A stretch of DNA of 64,000 nt from Poriferisodalis sp965226645 (GCA_965226645.1 CBDDDL010000004.1:992001-1056000), one strand, 5' to 3'. Positions 7,327 through 15,942 are shown, counted from the first letter of the stretch. The notes: a model not told the origin generated them from the sequence alone. Numbers and translations are program-made.

Positions 7327-8096
7327 CGCAGCATCTCCCACGCCGCGCTGAGCGGGCGCGCACAGACGACTACAGCGAGCGTGACGGCGACAAGGCTGAC
7401 CTGTTGACCTTGAGGGCCTGCAAGCCAGGCCCATGCGTCGGGATTCACGAGCGCAGAGCCCACCGCCACCGCGGCCCCGAGAACCGTCGCGAGAGCAAGT
7501 TGCGGCAGATTCGCTGCCACCTGGCGGTGGAACCGCCGCGCCGTCGAGGCCGTCTCGGCTGCCTCCGCTTCGAGCACTGCCAGGATCGGCAGCCACTCAC
7601 CGCCGCTCGCGGCCGCGACAGCCACGACGTCCGCAAGCCATTCACCGGCCGGCGTGTCGACGGAGGCGGCGAAGTGCTGCGCCGCTGTCTCCACCCCCAA
7701 GCTGCGACCCTCGCGAACAAGCTGTGCGGCAGCGCGAGCGATGGGACCGGTGGCCAAGGGCGCTGCCGTTTCCAACGCATCGACGACCGTTCTGGACACC
7801 TGTGCTTGATTCGCCAGAATTGCCGCGAACTGTGCCACCGACTCCGCGGCATGTACGCGTCGGCGACTGGTCGGGACCGCCACCAGACACCACGAACAGA
7901 TGCCCGCAATGGCGCCCGCCACGACACCCGCCGTCCAGCCGAAGATGACGACACCCACCAGCGCGGTTCCCCCGGCAAGCATCCAGGGCCAACGTCGTCG
8001 GGTGGCCGTCGGAGCACCGCGCCGCGATGCCGGAATCCACAGCACCCACATCGCGATGCCGCCGCCCGCGACTGCCAGCGCAGCAGCTCTCAGCAC
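7323..8096 (-). CDS. tadB: Type II/IV secretion F-domain membrane protein TadB-like
   Basis: This 257-residue protein has N-terminal helices, a cytoplasmic F-domain with the pattern SVAQFAAILANQAQVSRTVVDAL typical of T2SSF proteins, and C-terminal helices. Together with TadC it forms the pilus assembly platform. Start GTG 8096 overlaps the tadA stop by 7 bp and its own stop overlaps tadC, so A, B and C are tightly coupled. Assigning B versus C is by gene order; sequence similarity between the two is too low to decide by eye. Confidence 0.82.
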   Translation of the reverse strand: MLRAAALAVAGGGIAMWVLWIPASRRGAPTATRRRWPWMLAGGTALVGVVIFGWTAGVVAGAIAGICSWCLVAVPTSRRRVHAAESVAQFAAILANQAQVSRTVVDALETAAPLATGPIARAAAQLVREGRSLGVETAAQHFAASVDTPAGEWLADVVAVAAASGGEWLPILAVLEAEAAETASTARRFHRQVAANLPQLALATVLGAAVAVGSALVNPDAWAWLAGPQGQQVSLVAVTLAVVVCARPLSAAWEMLR

Positions 8097-10186
8097 GACA
8101 CGGAGTTTTCTGTCGGCTCGCCTCGAGGACCGGGCATGGACTCAGTCGATTCGCGGTGTTCGGACAACCCGCGAGTCCCCTGCTCGGGTCGGCTGGATTG
8201 CAAGAGCCAAGACTCGGGCACCAGAGGCTCATAGGGCGGAGCCTCCTCGATTGGCACAAGGGGCCCGGGATCCCACAAGATCTCGCCGGAGACCGTCGGA
8301 GGCGTGCCGAGCGCCTCAAACATCGCTGGTGCGGCGACCGTGGCGACGTCGTCATCGATCGACGAGGAATTCGCCAGCCGAGTGCTGGCGCCGGCTGGAT
8401 CGCCGGCGGTGACGTCTTGGGGCTGCTTCGGCCCGCGTGATATCACGGCGGGCTTGGGAGATTGCCGGACGGGGGTTGATTCGGGCACTGATGCAACCGC
8501 GGAATCAACCGCGCCGGTTCGATTCGGGCCAACTGTGGCTTCGGCGACGGGCGGCGTGTCGACAATCGGAGGGAACAGCGTCGGCATATCAGGCTCGATG
8601 CTCCCGTCCACCCGAAGACCTGCCGCTTCATAAATGTGCTCGATGCGTCCGCTTGGCCGACCGGCTGGAGTCGCCCAGCGCTCGCCGGTTCGCAGCGCCC
8701 ACAGGCACACCGTGGAGATGATTCCGGTGGCGTCGTCGATTCCCGTGAGCTGCGTCACGTCGGCCACGACTCGCTGCCCCGTGCTGTTGCGTCCCATCCA
8801 GACGCACAGGTCCACCCCGGCGGCGATCTGGCGCCGCGCGTAGTCAGGCTCAGCACCTTCGGAGCAGGCGTAGGCAACGAGTTTCTCGAGCACACCCGTG
8901 CCGGCTTGTGAGTGGAGTGTGACCAGGCACCCGTCGATACCTGACGACATCGCGTCGAGGATGGCTTCGCACCCGTAACCGCGTATCTCCCCGACGACGA
9001 GCTTGCTGGCGTTGGCGCGTTTCGCGTCGCGAATGTGATCGGCCATCGAATGTCGACCGTGACCGTCCTGATTGGGATCCCGGGTCAGTCGCTCATAGGT
9101 GTTCGGGTGGATGCCGTAGTCCGCGAGACGCAATTCGGGAGTGTCCTCGATCGTGTCAATGCGCTCGTTATCGGGCACCGCTGCAAGGAGCGCTTGGCAC
9201 AGCGTCGTCTTGCCGCCCCCCATCGCCGCCGCCACGACGACGTTTGCCCGAGCGGGGCCTGCTATCGCCTCGATCAGGAACCTGCCGAGCTCTGGGGATG
9301 CGAACCCGAGGTCTTCGAGCCGCAGCCGGCCAGCCAGATTCGACCGCAGCACGACGTTGGGAGGACTTGTCACAAACGCCTCAGCGTGCAGGCGCCAACG
9401 ATCCCCCACGCGCACGTCGAGTCGCGGATCCGACTCGTCGAAGCGCTGGGGACGGTCACCCGAGTACGCGGCCAGAAAGCGCACCGCCTCGATGAGGTCC
9501 TCATCGGCCGCGAACGGCGAAGGCCGCCGCTCGATTCGGCCTCCCGAGTACTGCACGATCATTGACTCGCCGCCCCGTATCTGGAATTCCTCGACGTCGG
9601 ACTCGGACAGCAGGCTCTCGAGCACATCAGTTGCCGCCCCGGCGGCCTTCTGGCGACGCACGACGCCATCGGATCGATCCAGCCGCTGGGGCGCACAAGC
9701 TGCGGTGACCAGGCTGCGCCCGAGCCGGAGCAACTGGCGGTGGGCATGGCGACTGCCGGGATGCTTGAGGTGCACCGAGCGGTGCGCTCCGAGTGCTGCG
9801 CCGACCTCGCCAGCCGGATCGGGGCGGCCGGAGTTGGGAGCGCCAAGCCATACGACAATGCGCGGCACCGTGAGCGTTCCCACGAACTGCCATACGCCTG
9901 CAGTCACCGCACTGCGATTACGCAGAGGCGAACGAATTCCGATTGCGATCAGCATCAAGATCTCACTGGCCGCCGCGGCCGCAGCCTTGATGCGAGCGCG
10001 CTCGGTGCTGCAGGACAGCAAGACCACCGACGGTCCGTTGGGTGCGGCCACCGACCCGATGCCCCCGATTTCGTCGGCAAGTGAGACTGGGCCGGCAACC
10101 GACTCCAACCCCGTCCGCAGCGCTTCGGCGCACCAAGTTCGCGTTTGCGGAAGCACCGAGTCGTCGCAGATCACCAGGAGCATCAC
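8090..10186 (-). CDS. tadA: TadA/CpaF-type pilus assembly ATPase with fused N- and C-terminal extensions
   Basis: TadA powers pilin assembly. In this 698-residue protein the CpaF core lies at about residues 185-525: Walker A is AAAMGGGKTT (319-328), with Met-Gly replacing the usual Thr-Gly-Ser; IEDTPEL (346-352) is the Asp box, SKLVVGEIRG (394-403) is Walker B and LVTLHSQAG (421-429) the His box. Residues 1-165 have alternating hydrophobic strands and no P-loop, possibly a decayed TadZ/CpaE-like domain; residues 530-698 are a Pro/Ser/Thr-rich, probably disordered tail. Most CpaF proteins are about 400-450 aa, so this is a large variant. GTG 10186 abuts the upstream stop; ATG 10183 is an alternative. 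Confidence 0.9.
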   Translation of the reverse strand: MMLLVICDDSVLPQTRTWCAEALRTGLESVAGPVSLADEIGGIGSVAAPNGPSVVLLSCSTERARIKAAAAAASEILMLIAIGIRSPLRNRSAVTAGVWQFVGTLTVPRIVVWLGAPNSGRPDPAGEVGAALGAHRSVHLKHPGSRHAHRQLLRLGRSLVTAACAPQRLDRSDGVVRRQKAAGAATDVLESLLSESDVEEFQIRGGESMIVQYSGGRIERRPSPFAADEDLIEAVRFLAAYSGDRPQRFDESDPRLDVRVGDRWRLHAEAFVTSPPNVVLRSNLAGRLRLEDLGFASPELGRFLIEAIAGPARANVVVAAAMGGGKTTLCQALLAAVPDNERIDTIEDTPELRLADYGIHPNTYERLTRDPNQDGHGRHSMADHIRDAKRANASKLVVGEIRGYGCEAILDAMSSGIDGCLVTLHSQAGTGVLEKLVAYACSEGAEPDYARRQIAAGVDLCVWMGRNSTGQRVVADVTQLTGIDDATGIISTVCLWALRTGERWATPAGRPSGRIEHIYEAAGLRVDGSIEPDMPTLFPPIVDTPPVAEATVGPNRTGAVDSAVASVPESTPVRQSPKPAVISRGPKQPQDVTAGDPAGASTRLANSSSIDDDVATVAAPAMFEALGTPPTVSGEILWDPGPLVPIEEAPPYEPLVPESWLLQSSRPEQGTRGLSEHRESTESMPGPRGEPTENSVSC

Positions 10187-10903
10187 TCAGCGCCCGGCAC
10201 CAAAACGGGCCAAGTCACCGTCCGACGACTCAGTCACGAAACGTGATGCCGTGCCGACGGGTCCGACCGTCCCGAGGGCTCGACGGCACAGCGGCCAGCC
10301 GTCGGGCGGAGCCGGCCAAACCACGAGCCCGTCGGGCTCCGCAGCCGCGGCGATGCGGGCGGCGTCATCCGGGTCAACCCGCACGACGATGCTGTTGTCA
10401 GCCCCGCCGAGCAATGTCGCCACATCGACCGCGCACCCGCCGAGCACCGTCGACAACACCGCGTGGCTGCCTGCACGTGGCCCCGGTGGAGGCCAAGCCG
10501 CGGTATCCGCCGTGAAGTGCATCGCTGTCGTCGATCCAGCGGACTCGGTGGCAGAGGTGAGCAACGCCGGCGTCACGAAGGTTCCTGCGGGCACATCGTG
10601 CGCAGCAACGCGATCAGCGATGGAGTCCGGCTCGACAAACTGCGTCGCCACGTCGGGCGGCAGCGTCACGGCGTCGAATGCGCCTGGCGGCTGACCGGCC
10701 ACCCACATCTCGGCAGTCACTGCGACCATCACTTGAGGCAACTCGCTTCGGGGTCGCCCCCATAGCCACAGGGCGCACACCACGATGCCGACAACGGCGG
10801 CCGCGGCGCCGAGCCGCCACGGCTCGAGACCCGGTCGCGGCACCCGTGGCACTGCCGGGGGAGGCTCGTGCACTGGATATGCGAAATGTGCGTCGACGCT
10901 CAC
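10187..10903 (-). CDS. SAF-domain pilus assembly protein (CpaB/RcpC-like)
   Basis: The 238-residue protein has a Pro-rich cytoplasmic head, one membrane helix (LGAAAAVVGIVVCALWLWG) and an exported region with the SAF-type pattern DSIADRVAAHDVPAGTFVTP. CpaB/RcpC proteins with this layout are standard Tad-locus components thought to bind the cell wall or stabilise the pilus. GTG 10903 overlaps the stop of the upstream gene as GTGA. It lies directly before tadA, the usual order. Family assignment rests on topology, SAF pattern and context. Confidence 0.75.
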   Translation of the reverse strand: MSVDAHFAYPVHEPPPAVPRVPRPGLEPWRLGAAAAVVGIVVCALWLWGRPRSELPQVMVAVTAEMWVAGQPPGAFDAVTLPPDVATQFVEPDSIADRVAAHDVPAGTFVTPALLTSATESAGSTTAMHFTADTAAWPPPGPRAGSHAVLSTVLGGCAVDVATLLGGADNSIVVRVDPDDAARIAAAAEPDGLVVWPAPPDGWPLCRRALGTVGPVGTASRFVTESSDGDLARFGAGR

Positions 10904-11241
10904 CGCTGGCCCCCGCCGGCCGTCACCGTCAGGCGCGCCTCGGCGTAGTCGTCGACCGAGCGAATCCAGTCCGCGCCTTGCGCGATCGTGATCCAGCACG
11001 CGTCGCCGGCCTGCGCTTCGTCGCCAACGAAGAACTCGGCGTCAGGTTGCCCCTGGAGCGCCCCAGGGGGTGCGTCAAGCTTGTAGCACACCTGCGCGCG
11101 CCAGGCCGAACGCGGCGGGACGACGCAGCAGCCACCGGCACGCCGAGCCGCCCGAGCGCGCTGTTGCGCTCGCCGTGCATTCAACGACCTGTGGCACCGC
11201 GCTGGGCGTGTGCCATTGGCGAACCAGCTGCTTCTGGTCAA
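10900..11241 (-). CDS. Reading frame for an exported domain, probably the out-of-frame end of the secreted pilus protein
   Basis: This frame encodes a convincing C-terminal domain (AQVCYKLDAPPGALQGQPDA, then DACWITIAQGADWIRSVDDY) and ends in GTGA overlap with the SAF gene, so it is expressed. It has no good start: the only initiators upstream are TTG 11241 or internal GTGs, and its first 45 residues are Arg-rich and look like shadow of the 11075-13390 gene. The two frames probably form one protein broken by an extra base near 11100-11150 (a +1 shift restores continuity). Alternatively it is a short separate gene starting inside its neighbour. Function unknown. Confidence 0.5.
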   Translation of the reverse strand: MTRSSWFANGTRPARCHRSLNARRAQQRARAARRAGGCCVVPPRSAWRAQVCYKLDAPPGALQGQPDAEFFVGDEAQAGDACWITIAQGADWIRSVDDYAEARLTVTAGGGQR

Positions 11242-13390
11242 CGCTGAGGGCGTCCCATTGATCGAGGAGATGGCCCAATCCGCCGGCGGCGACCATCTGG
11301 CGTCGCTCGGAAGCCACCCATGGCCTCAGCTCCGACCACGTCGCGCGAAGCCGGGTCGCAATCCAGGTGCACTCGCCGGACCGAACATCCAAGGAGCCGT
11401 GGGTCTCTATCCAGCCTCGACCTGGGGCGACTCGCAGGTACCGACCGCCGCCCGGCATCTGGTGCTGCGGACTCGAATTCTCTCCCACGACGCCCACGAA
11501 CGATGCCCACACCAATTCGCCGTCGCTGGCGAGCACCTCTGATTCCGCGGGCAGGCCGCTGCAGTGATCGTCGTCGGGACGTTCCGGGTCCGAGCCGTCA
11601 TCGGGATCGTCGGAGACGGGCTCATCGCCAGACGGCCGACGATTGCCGGGACGACGTTCGCCGCCTCCGTCGTCGTCGTCCCCGCCGTCCCCGTCGTCCC
11701 CGTCACCATCGTCGTCGTCGTCCCCGTCCTCATCGTCGTCCCCGCCGTCGCCGTCCTCGTCGTCATCGCCGTCCCCGTCGTCGCCGTCGTCGCCGCCGTT
11801 CTCCTCGTCGTCGTGCGGCAGGCAGCTGTAGTCGTACGAACCATTGATGCGGCATTGCACATAGGGCGGTAAGACACCGAAGTTCGAGCAGTTGAATACG
11901 CACACCCGGTACGTCTCGGGCCCGCGGTGGGGATGGACGTGCTCTTGAATCTGTGTCCCGGAAAGTTCGCCGATCGCGGGGCAATAGGTGCGTACGGTGG
12001 TCTGCTGACAATCGCCCGGCACGACGCACTTGTTGAGCAGATCACTCTCGGTGACGCAGCTGCCGCCGTGCTCGCGCCGGTACACCGTTCCGTCGATTGC
12101 GTCGCACACGTCGCCATCGGAATCCCACTCGCGGCCTGGAAGTTCGTCGCATGGAACGTACGACAGCAGGCCGTCGGAGCATCGATGAATACCGAGTTCA
12201 GCGAGGCGCTCGTCGCTTTCTCCAGCGAGGTGATGCAACGGTCGAGCGGTGCCGTCGGGGCTCGGGTGGCTTCCGCCGCTTCGTTCTTGGTCGTCGCCGT
12301 TGTCGAGGCCCGTGCTGGGTAGCGGCGCTCCGCACGACGCCACAGTGGGCGCGACACCGCCTACCGAATCGCTGTATCGGGGCACCGTTCCGGCCGGGCA
12401 GCTCTGAGTGGGGGCTGCTGTGGGGGCGCCCAGAACCGTCCGCTGGCACTGCCGACCGGCTGCTCGCCAGCCCGGCCGGCACGAACCCGATGTCGCGGAC
12501 GTGCTCTGCCATTCGACCACGGTCTCGTAGATCGGTTCGGTCGTGTAATGGAGTGTGGGCACGCGGTCCCAGTAGCCGGTCTCGACGTCGGTGTACTCCG
12601 GTTCGTCCCGCCAGTAGCCGGGCACAGTCACTGCATGGGTGCGCTGCCACTTGTAGACGGGTACTTCGGTGGTCAGCGTCACTCGGACCGGAGGCCCCGG
12701 AATACAGCACTCGAAGCGCGTCCGCTGTTCTGTGCGCGTCTCGGTAATCGTTTCGTTCCAGCAGTTCTGGCCTGCGAACGGATCGAAGGCGCATCGCCTC
12801 ACCACCCGCTGGGTCTCGACTTGGACTTCGTAGCTGACCTCGTACAGAACGTCTGGACCCGGGCGAGTCACGACTGTGGTCTCGGTCCTGGTGCCGACCT
12901 GCACCCGCACGGGCGGAACCAGCGGCTCGATTATCGTTCTGGACGGCACCCATACCTCGACCGTGCCGGTCTGCTGGCGCTGGGTACCCGTGACGATCCA
13001 CACGTCGTCGTAGGTGGTGTGGCTGTACACCTGCCGGGTGCGGCCCGTATCGCGCTGGCTCTCCACGCGCCGCTGACGGACGTGGCCCCCGTATTGGCCT
13101 GCGACCTTCGTCCACCCCGATGGGCAGCTCGACGGTCGCTGCACCGTTGCGGTACGCGGCGTGCGGCACTGCCCGCTTTGGGCATCGAGCACCATTGAGC
13201 CTGGACAGCTCAGCACCGGCGAGGCCGAGGTCTGCGCATCAGCGGGCGCACCGATGGTGCCTCCAAGGGCGACGGCCATCACCGCGGCAACAACTGTGAG
13301 TGTCTTGAGCAGAACCTGGGCTGCTGGACCGCCCCGCAGTCCTCGTGGGGGCGCAGCCGCCGTGTCGTCGCAGTGTGCGTGAGCGCTCAT
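11075..13390 (-). CDS. Large secreted Tad-locus protein with Asp/Gly-rich linker
   Basis: The protein (771 aa in this frame) has an N-terminal signal or anchor helix (LLKTLTVVAAVMAVALGGTI, then APADAQ), a Cys-containing N-terminal domain, a long region rich in Tyr/Trp/Val/Thr beta-like repeats (for example TVPGYWRDEPEYTDVETGYW) at about residues 110-300, a second Cys-rich region, an almost pure Asp/Gly/Glu linker (about 525-590) and a C-terminal domain with the pattern LDQWDALSVDQKQLVRQWH. ATG 13390 was chosen because it overlaps the upstream stop as ATGA. I do not recognise a family. Export signal, size, disulfides and location in the pilus operon suggest a surface adhesin or pilus-tip protein. 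The end of the frame may be shifted (see the 10900-11241 entry). Confidence 0.75.
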   Translation of the reverse strand: MSAHAHCDDTAAAPPRGLRGGPAAQVLLKTLTVVAAVMAVALGGTIGAPADAQTSASPVLSCPGSMVLDAQSGQCRTPRTATVQRPSSCPSGWTKVAGQYGGHVRQRRVESQRDTGRTRQVYSHTTYDDVWIVTGTQRQQTGTVEVWVPSRTIIEPLVPPVRVQVGTRTETTVVTRPGPDVLYEVSYEVQVETQRVVRRCAFDPFAGQNCWNETITETRTEQRTRFECCIPGPPVRVTLTTEVPVYKWQRTHAVTVPGYWRDEPEYTDVETGYWDRVPTLHYTTEPIYETVVEWQSTSATSGSCRPGWRAAGRQCQRTVLGAPTAAPTQSCPAGTVPRYSDSVGGVAPTVASCGAPLPSTGLDNGDDQERSGGSHPSPDGTARPLHHLAGESDERLAELGIHRCSDGLLSYVPCDELPGREWDSDGDVCDAIDGTVYRREHGGSCVTESDLLNKCVVPGDCQQTTVRTYCPAIGELSGTQIQEHVHPHRGPETYRVCVFNCSNFGVLPPYVQCRINGSYDYSCLPHDDEENGGDDGDDGDGDDDEDGDGGDDDEDGDDDDDGDGDDGDGGDDDDGGGERRPGNRRPSGDEPVSDDPDDGSDPERPDDDHCSGLPAESEVLASDGELVWASFVGVVGENSSPQHQMPGGGRYLRVAPGRGWIETHGSLDVRSGECTWIATRLRATWSELRPWVASERRQMVAAGGLGHLLDQWDALSVDQKQLVRQWHTPSAVPQVVECTASATARSGGSACRWLLRRPAAFGLARAGVLQA
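11650..11815 (-). repeat. Low-complexity Asp/Gly codon tract
   Basis: About 165 bp of near-repeating GAC/GGC/GAT codons (GTC/CC on the plus strand) encode an acidic linker of more than 50 residues. The tract is prone to slippage and to sequencing or assembly error, so its length may vary between strains. Confidence 0.9.
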
Positions 13391-14814
13391 TGCGCCACCG
13401 CCTCGAGCGGTGGTGCAGATGGCCACCAGAAGCTGTCGTGCTGGGGCGGCCAACCCGCCTCGGGACACGGCGGCATCGGGCGCGGATAGTCCCACTCGCT
13501 GTCGCCGGTACCGAGCGAGCCCGGCGGCCACGGCCTCTTGACCCGTCGCTCGACGGGTCGCTCGAGCGCCTCGGCGATGAGCGCCGCGTCGGGTTCGCAC
13601 CCGAGAATTTCCGCCAGTGACTTGAACGGCGACATGTACATCCGCTCGTGCCATGTGGCGTCGGGCTGCCACTTCGTGGCAGACAGCTCCGATGTGACTG
13701 CGGGTGCGCCGGTGGCAGCGGCAGAAAGCGCCGCCCATTGCGTGGGCGAGCAGTGGGCCTCCAGGTCGGGGCGTCGCAGCTTGCCGTCGACAAGTTCGCC
13801 GACGGGAATGCCGGTACGGCACCAGAACTCGAGATGCCAGCTGTGGTCGCGATGAGCACGCCATACTTCGACCTGGGCCACTTCGACCCACTCGCGCACC
13901 GCCACCCACTCATTTCGGACGCCCGACGCCCACCCATGCGGCTGGGTCCAATCCACCGCAGCCGCATGCTCCGCTTTGGCATCGCGCATCCATTCCAGAG
14001 CGCTGGCGAATGCATCGCTGTCGCAATCCCCGGGGAAGAGAGCGTTGTCGAGCACCCGATAGCTCAACCGAGACCAAGTCAGCCACATTGCTTCCACTTG
14101 TGCCGGTTGGTCCTCGCCGTCGTCGAGCTGTTCTCCCGTCGACGCATCCACGAGGTGGGATCGACCTGCCCGGTGGCAGACGACCGCCAGCGCATGGCCC
14201 GCAGCGCTGATGTCGGCCACCCAGGCCCGTTCGATCGGCGGCGATGTGAACCGAAGACGCAGGCCGCGTGCCCACAGCGATTCGAGCTGCCGGGTGCGAT
14301 GCGATGCGGTGTAGACGCCGGGGACAATCGCGGCGAGGTCGCTGCACGCTTCCCAGATCGATTGAGGTCCGGCGCTGACGACGGCGTGGCCGACGAGCGA
14401 GTCGGTCACCGCTCCTTGGGCTGCGCGGCGTGTCAGCCACTGCTTCGCCTGAGAGGACCAATCGCCGGGGAAGTAGCCGCGATCGGTCAGGCTGTGCCCA
14501 CCGCTGGCGATCTCCATCGGCTCGCCTGGGCTGTACACGAGCATCTGCGCCACGTCATTGGCCGTCGTGCCCCACGAATGCACGGGTCTGCCTCCCGGCG
14601 GGCGCATCCCCAAGATGAAGGCCTCGATGACCGCCGCCGCTCGATCTCGCTCGGCGTCGTTGTCGCCGATGTCGATGCCCAGCACTTCTGCTGTCGGATG
14701 CGGCGGGCACAGCGAAACGTGGTCGTAGGCAGTGGTCTGATCGTCGGCGATGCGGGTCTCGTAGTCGAGACCGCTGGGGTCAACGATCAGCTCCCACGCC
14801 GTCTCGATGCCTGC
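13387..14814 (-). CDS. Tad-locus protein of unknown function, probable C-terminal portion of the split lipoprotein
   Basis: From GTG 14685 the frame gives 432 aa, but it is open and clearly coding at least to 14814: the upstream codons read AGIETAWELIVDPSGLDYET and lead directly into LGIDIGDNDAERDRAAAVIE. No ATG/GTG/TTG is available there, and the lipoprotein frame ends out of phase in the same place, so I infer one gene of about 630 aa broken by one extra base near 14815-14830. The C-terminal half is rich in Trp and Pro, without motifs I recognise. It overlaps the next gene by ATGA. Likely an extracytoplasmic protein of the pilus system. Confidence 0.65.
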   Translation of the reverse strand, partial: AGIETAWELIVDPSGLDYETRIADDQTTAYDHVSLCPPHPTAEVLGIDIGDNDAERDRAAAVIEAFILGMRPPGGRPVHSWGTTANDVAQMLVYSPGEPMEIASGGHSLTDRGYFPGDWSSQAKQWLTRRAAQGAVTDSLVGHAVVSAGPQSIWEACSDLAAIVPGVYTASHRTRQLESLWARGLRLRFTSPPIERAWVADISAAGHALAVVCHRAGRSHLVDASTGEQLDDGEDQPAQVEAMWLTWSRLSYRVLDNALFPGDCDSDAFASALEWMRDAKAEHAAAVDWTQPHGWASGVRNEWVAVREWVEVAQVEVWRAHRDHSWHLEFWCRTGIPVGELVDGKLRRPDLEAHCSPTQWAALSAAATGAPAVTSELSATKWQPDATWHERMYMSPFKSLAEILGCEPDAALIAEALERPVERRVKRPWPPGSLGTGDSEWDYPRPMPPCPEAGWPPQHDSFWWPSAPPLEAVAQ

Positions 14815-15298
14815 GCGACGCTGCGCTGGCTTCGGCCGTGTAGGGCGGCATCTCGGAATCCCATTGGGAGCGTTGAGCCACGATGCGGCGGTAGCCGCGC
14901 CCGATGTCGTCGAGAAGCGCGGATTGAGAGCCTCGAACCGATGGCGCGCCGCCTGCTGCTTCGGGGGGATACGACGGCCACGGACCCCACAAACGGCCGC
15001 CGCCGATCTCTACGGCGTCGGGAAGCGTGGGCGTCGGAGCCTGCGTCTGCGAGACCGGAAACGCTCCGCCATCGGCGATGATCGCTCGCGGTGTTGCGGC
15101 GGCCTGCCCCGCAACGGGGGCATCGTCAGGTGCATCCGTCGCCGTCACCGCAGCAACGCGGGTGGTGACGGGCTCGATGTGCTCTGCGTCGGGCAATGAG
15201 CACGCGGCGGCGAGCAGCGCCAGCACAGCGACTGCTGGACCCGCACCGCGGCAGCGCGAGCCGCCCGAGGTCACCATTCGACGCTGGACTGACGCCAT
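14780..15298 (-). CDS. Predicted lipoprotein, first gene of the Tad-like operon (frameshifted end)
   Basis: The protein starts at ATG 15298 (GGGAG 8 nt upstream; an earlier GTG at 15325 has no better site) and has a basic head, a hydrophobic core and a lipobox LLAAACSL, so it should be lipidated at Cys33 and exported. A Thr/Ala-rich spacer follows. The last codons are implausible Arg/His-rich sequence, while the next gene's frame is coding over the same bases; I infer an indel joining the two. As the first gene after the 180-bp spacer downstream of nusB it probably defines the 5' end of the pilus operon. Confidence 0.7.
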   Translation of the reverse strand: MASVQRRMVTSGGSRCRGAGPAVAVLALLAAACSLPDAEHIEPVTTRVAAVTATDAPDDAPVAGQAAATPRAIIADGGAFPVSQTQAPTPTLPDAVEIGGGRLWGPWPSYPPEAAGGAPSVRGSQSALLDDIGRGYRRIVAQRSQWDSEMPPYTAEASAASRRHRDGVGADR

Positions 15299-15478
15299 CG
15301 CAAGACTCCCGAGGGACAAGGGCACCGGGGTCGTCTCGCCGTATCGAGACTGTCACCGCCGGTCCGATCCGAGTTCTAGGCGCGCCGTTTGCTTGTTTCC
15401 AATAATTTTCAGTTGTTTTCAATCAGATACACAGCCGCGCTGACGCTCGTCGCCCGCAGGCGCAGCGCCTGTCGGAGC
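15299..15478 (-). promoter_or_regulatory. Spacer between nusB and the Tad-like operon, AT-rich promoter candidate and hairpin
   Basis: This 180-bp spacer contains the most AT-rich stretch of the region (15390-15430), where minus-strand TTGAAA (15417-15422) and an AATTATT tract occur, but no convincing paired -35/-10. A hairpin with a 6-bp stem (CAGGCG/CGCCTG, 15457-15471) lies just after the nusB stop and could end that transcript. Together they suggest the pilus operon has its own promoter. Confidence 0.4.
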
Positions 15479-15904
15479 TCAGTGAGTCTTGGCAGCAGCG
15501 GCGAGAACGCCGTTGACGAACGCTGGGCTTCGGTCGGTGGCTCCCCAGCGGTGAGCCAGTTCGACGGCCTCGTTGATGACCACGGCCACCGGGGCAGCGC
15601 CGCGTTCGAGTTCGAGCAGGCCCTGCAGCAGGATGAACCGATCGCAGATGCCCAGTCGGTTCACCGTCCAGCCCTCGCGCAACAACTGACCCAGCCGGGC
15701 TGACAGCTCGTCACACTGGGCGGCGATGCCGGTGACGAGCTCGACGGTGAACGGGTCCAGCTCGGTGACCTGGTCGGCGAGAACGTCGGCCACATCGCAC
15801 GACTTCATCTCGGCCTCATAGAGCAGCTCCACCGAGCGCTGGCGCGCCTCACGTCGCCGCGTGGGCTCGTCGGGGGCGCCAAAGGGATCGCGGCGACGGC
15901 TCAT
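15479..15904 (-). CDS. nusB: Transcription antitermination factor NusB
   Basis: NusB with S10 (NusE) forms the boxA-binding complex that promotes rRNA antitermination. The 141-residue protein has the all-helical NusB pattern: basic RRREARQRSVELLYEAEM near the N-terminus, DRFILLQGLLELERG and the closing VINEAVELAHRWG followed by PAFVNGVLAAAA. Length is typical. ATG 15904. It follows efp in the usual actinobacterial order; in Streptomyces bldD and pyrR come next, whereas here the Tad-like operon occupies that place. Confidence 0.95.
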   Translation of the reverse strand: MSRRRDPFGAPDEPTRRREARQRSVELLYEAEMKSCDVADVLADQVTELDPFTVELVTGIAAQCDELSARLGQLLREGWTVNRLGICDRFILLQGLLELERGAAPVAVVINEAVELAHRWGATDRSPAFVNGVLAAAAKTH

Positions 15905-15942
15905 GACAATGACCAGTGTGCGGCAAGCGATCCCGTCGGCGG

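Noticed and set aside
11640..11830. Long plus-strand Pro/Ser/Arg or Val-rich frames over the Asp/Gly tract
   Set aside because: They are complement shadows of the Asp/Gly codons with no start context or homology.
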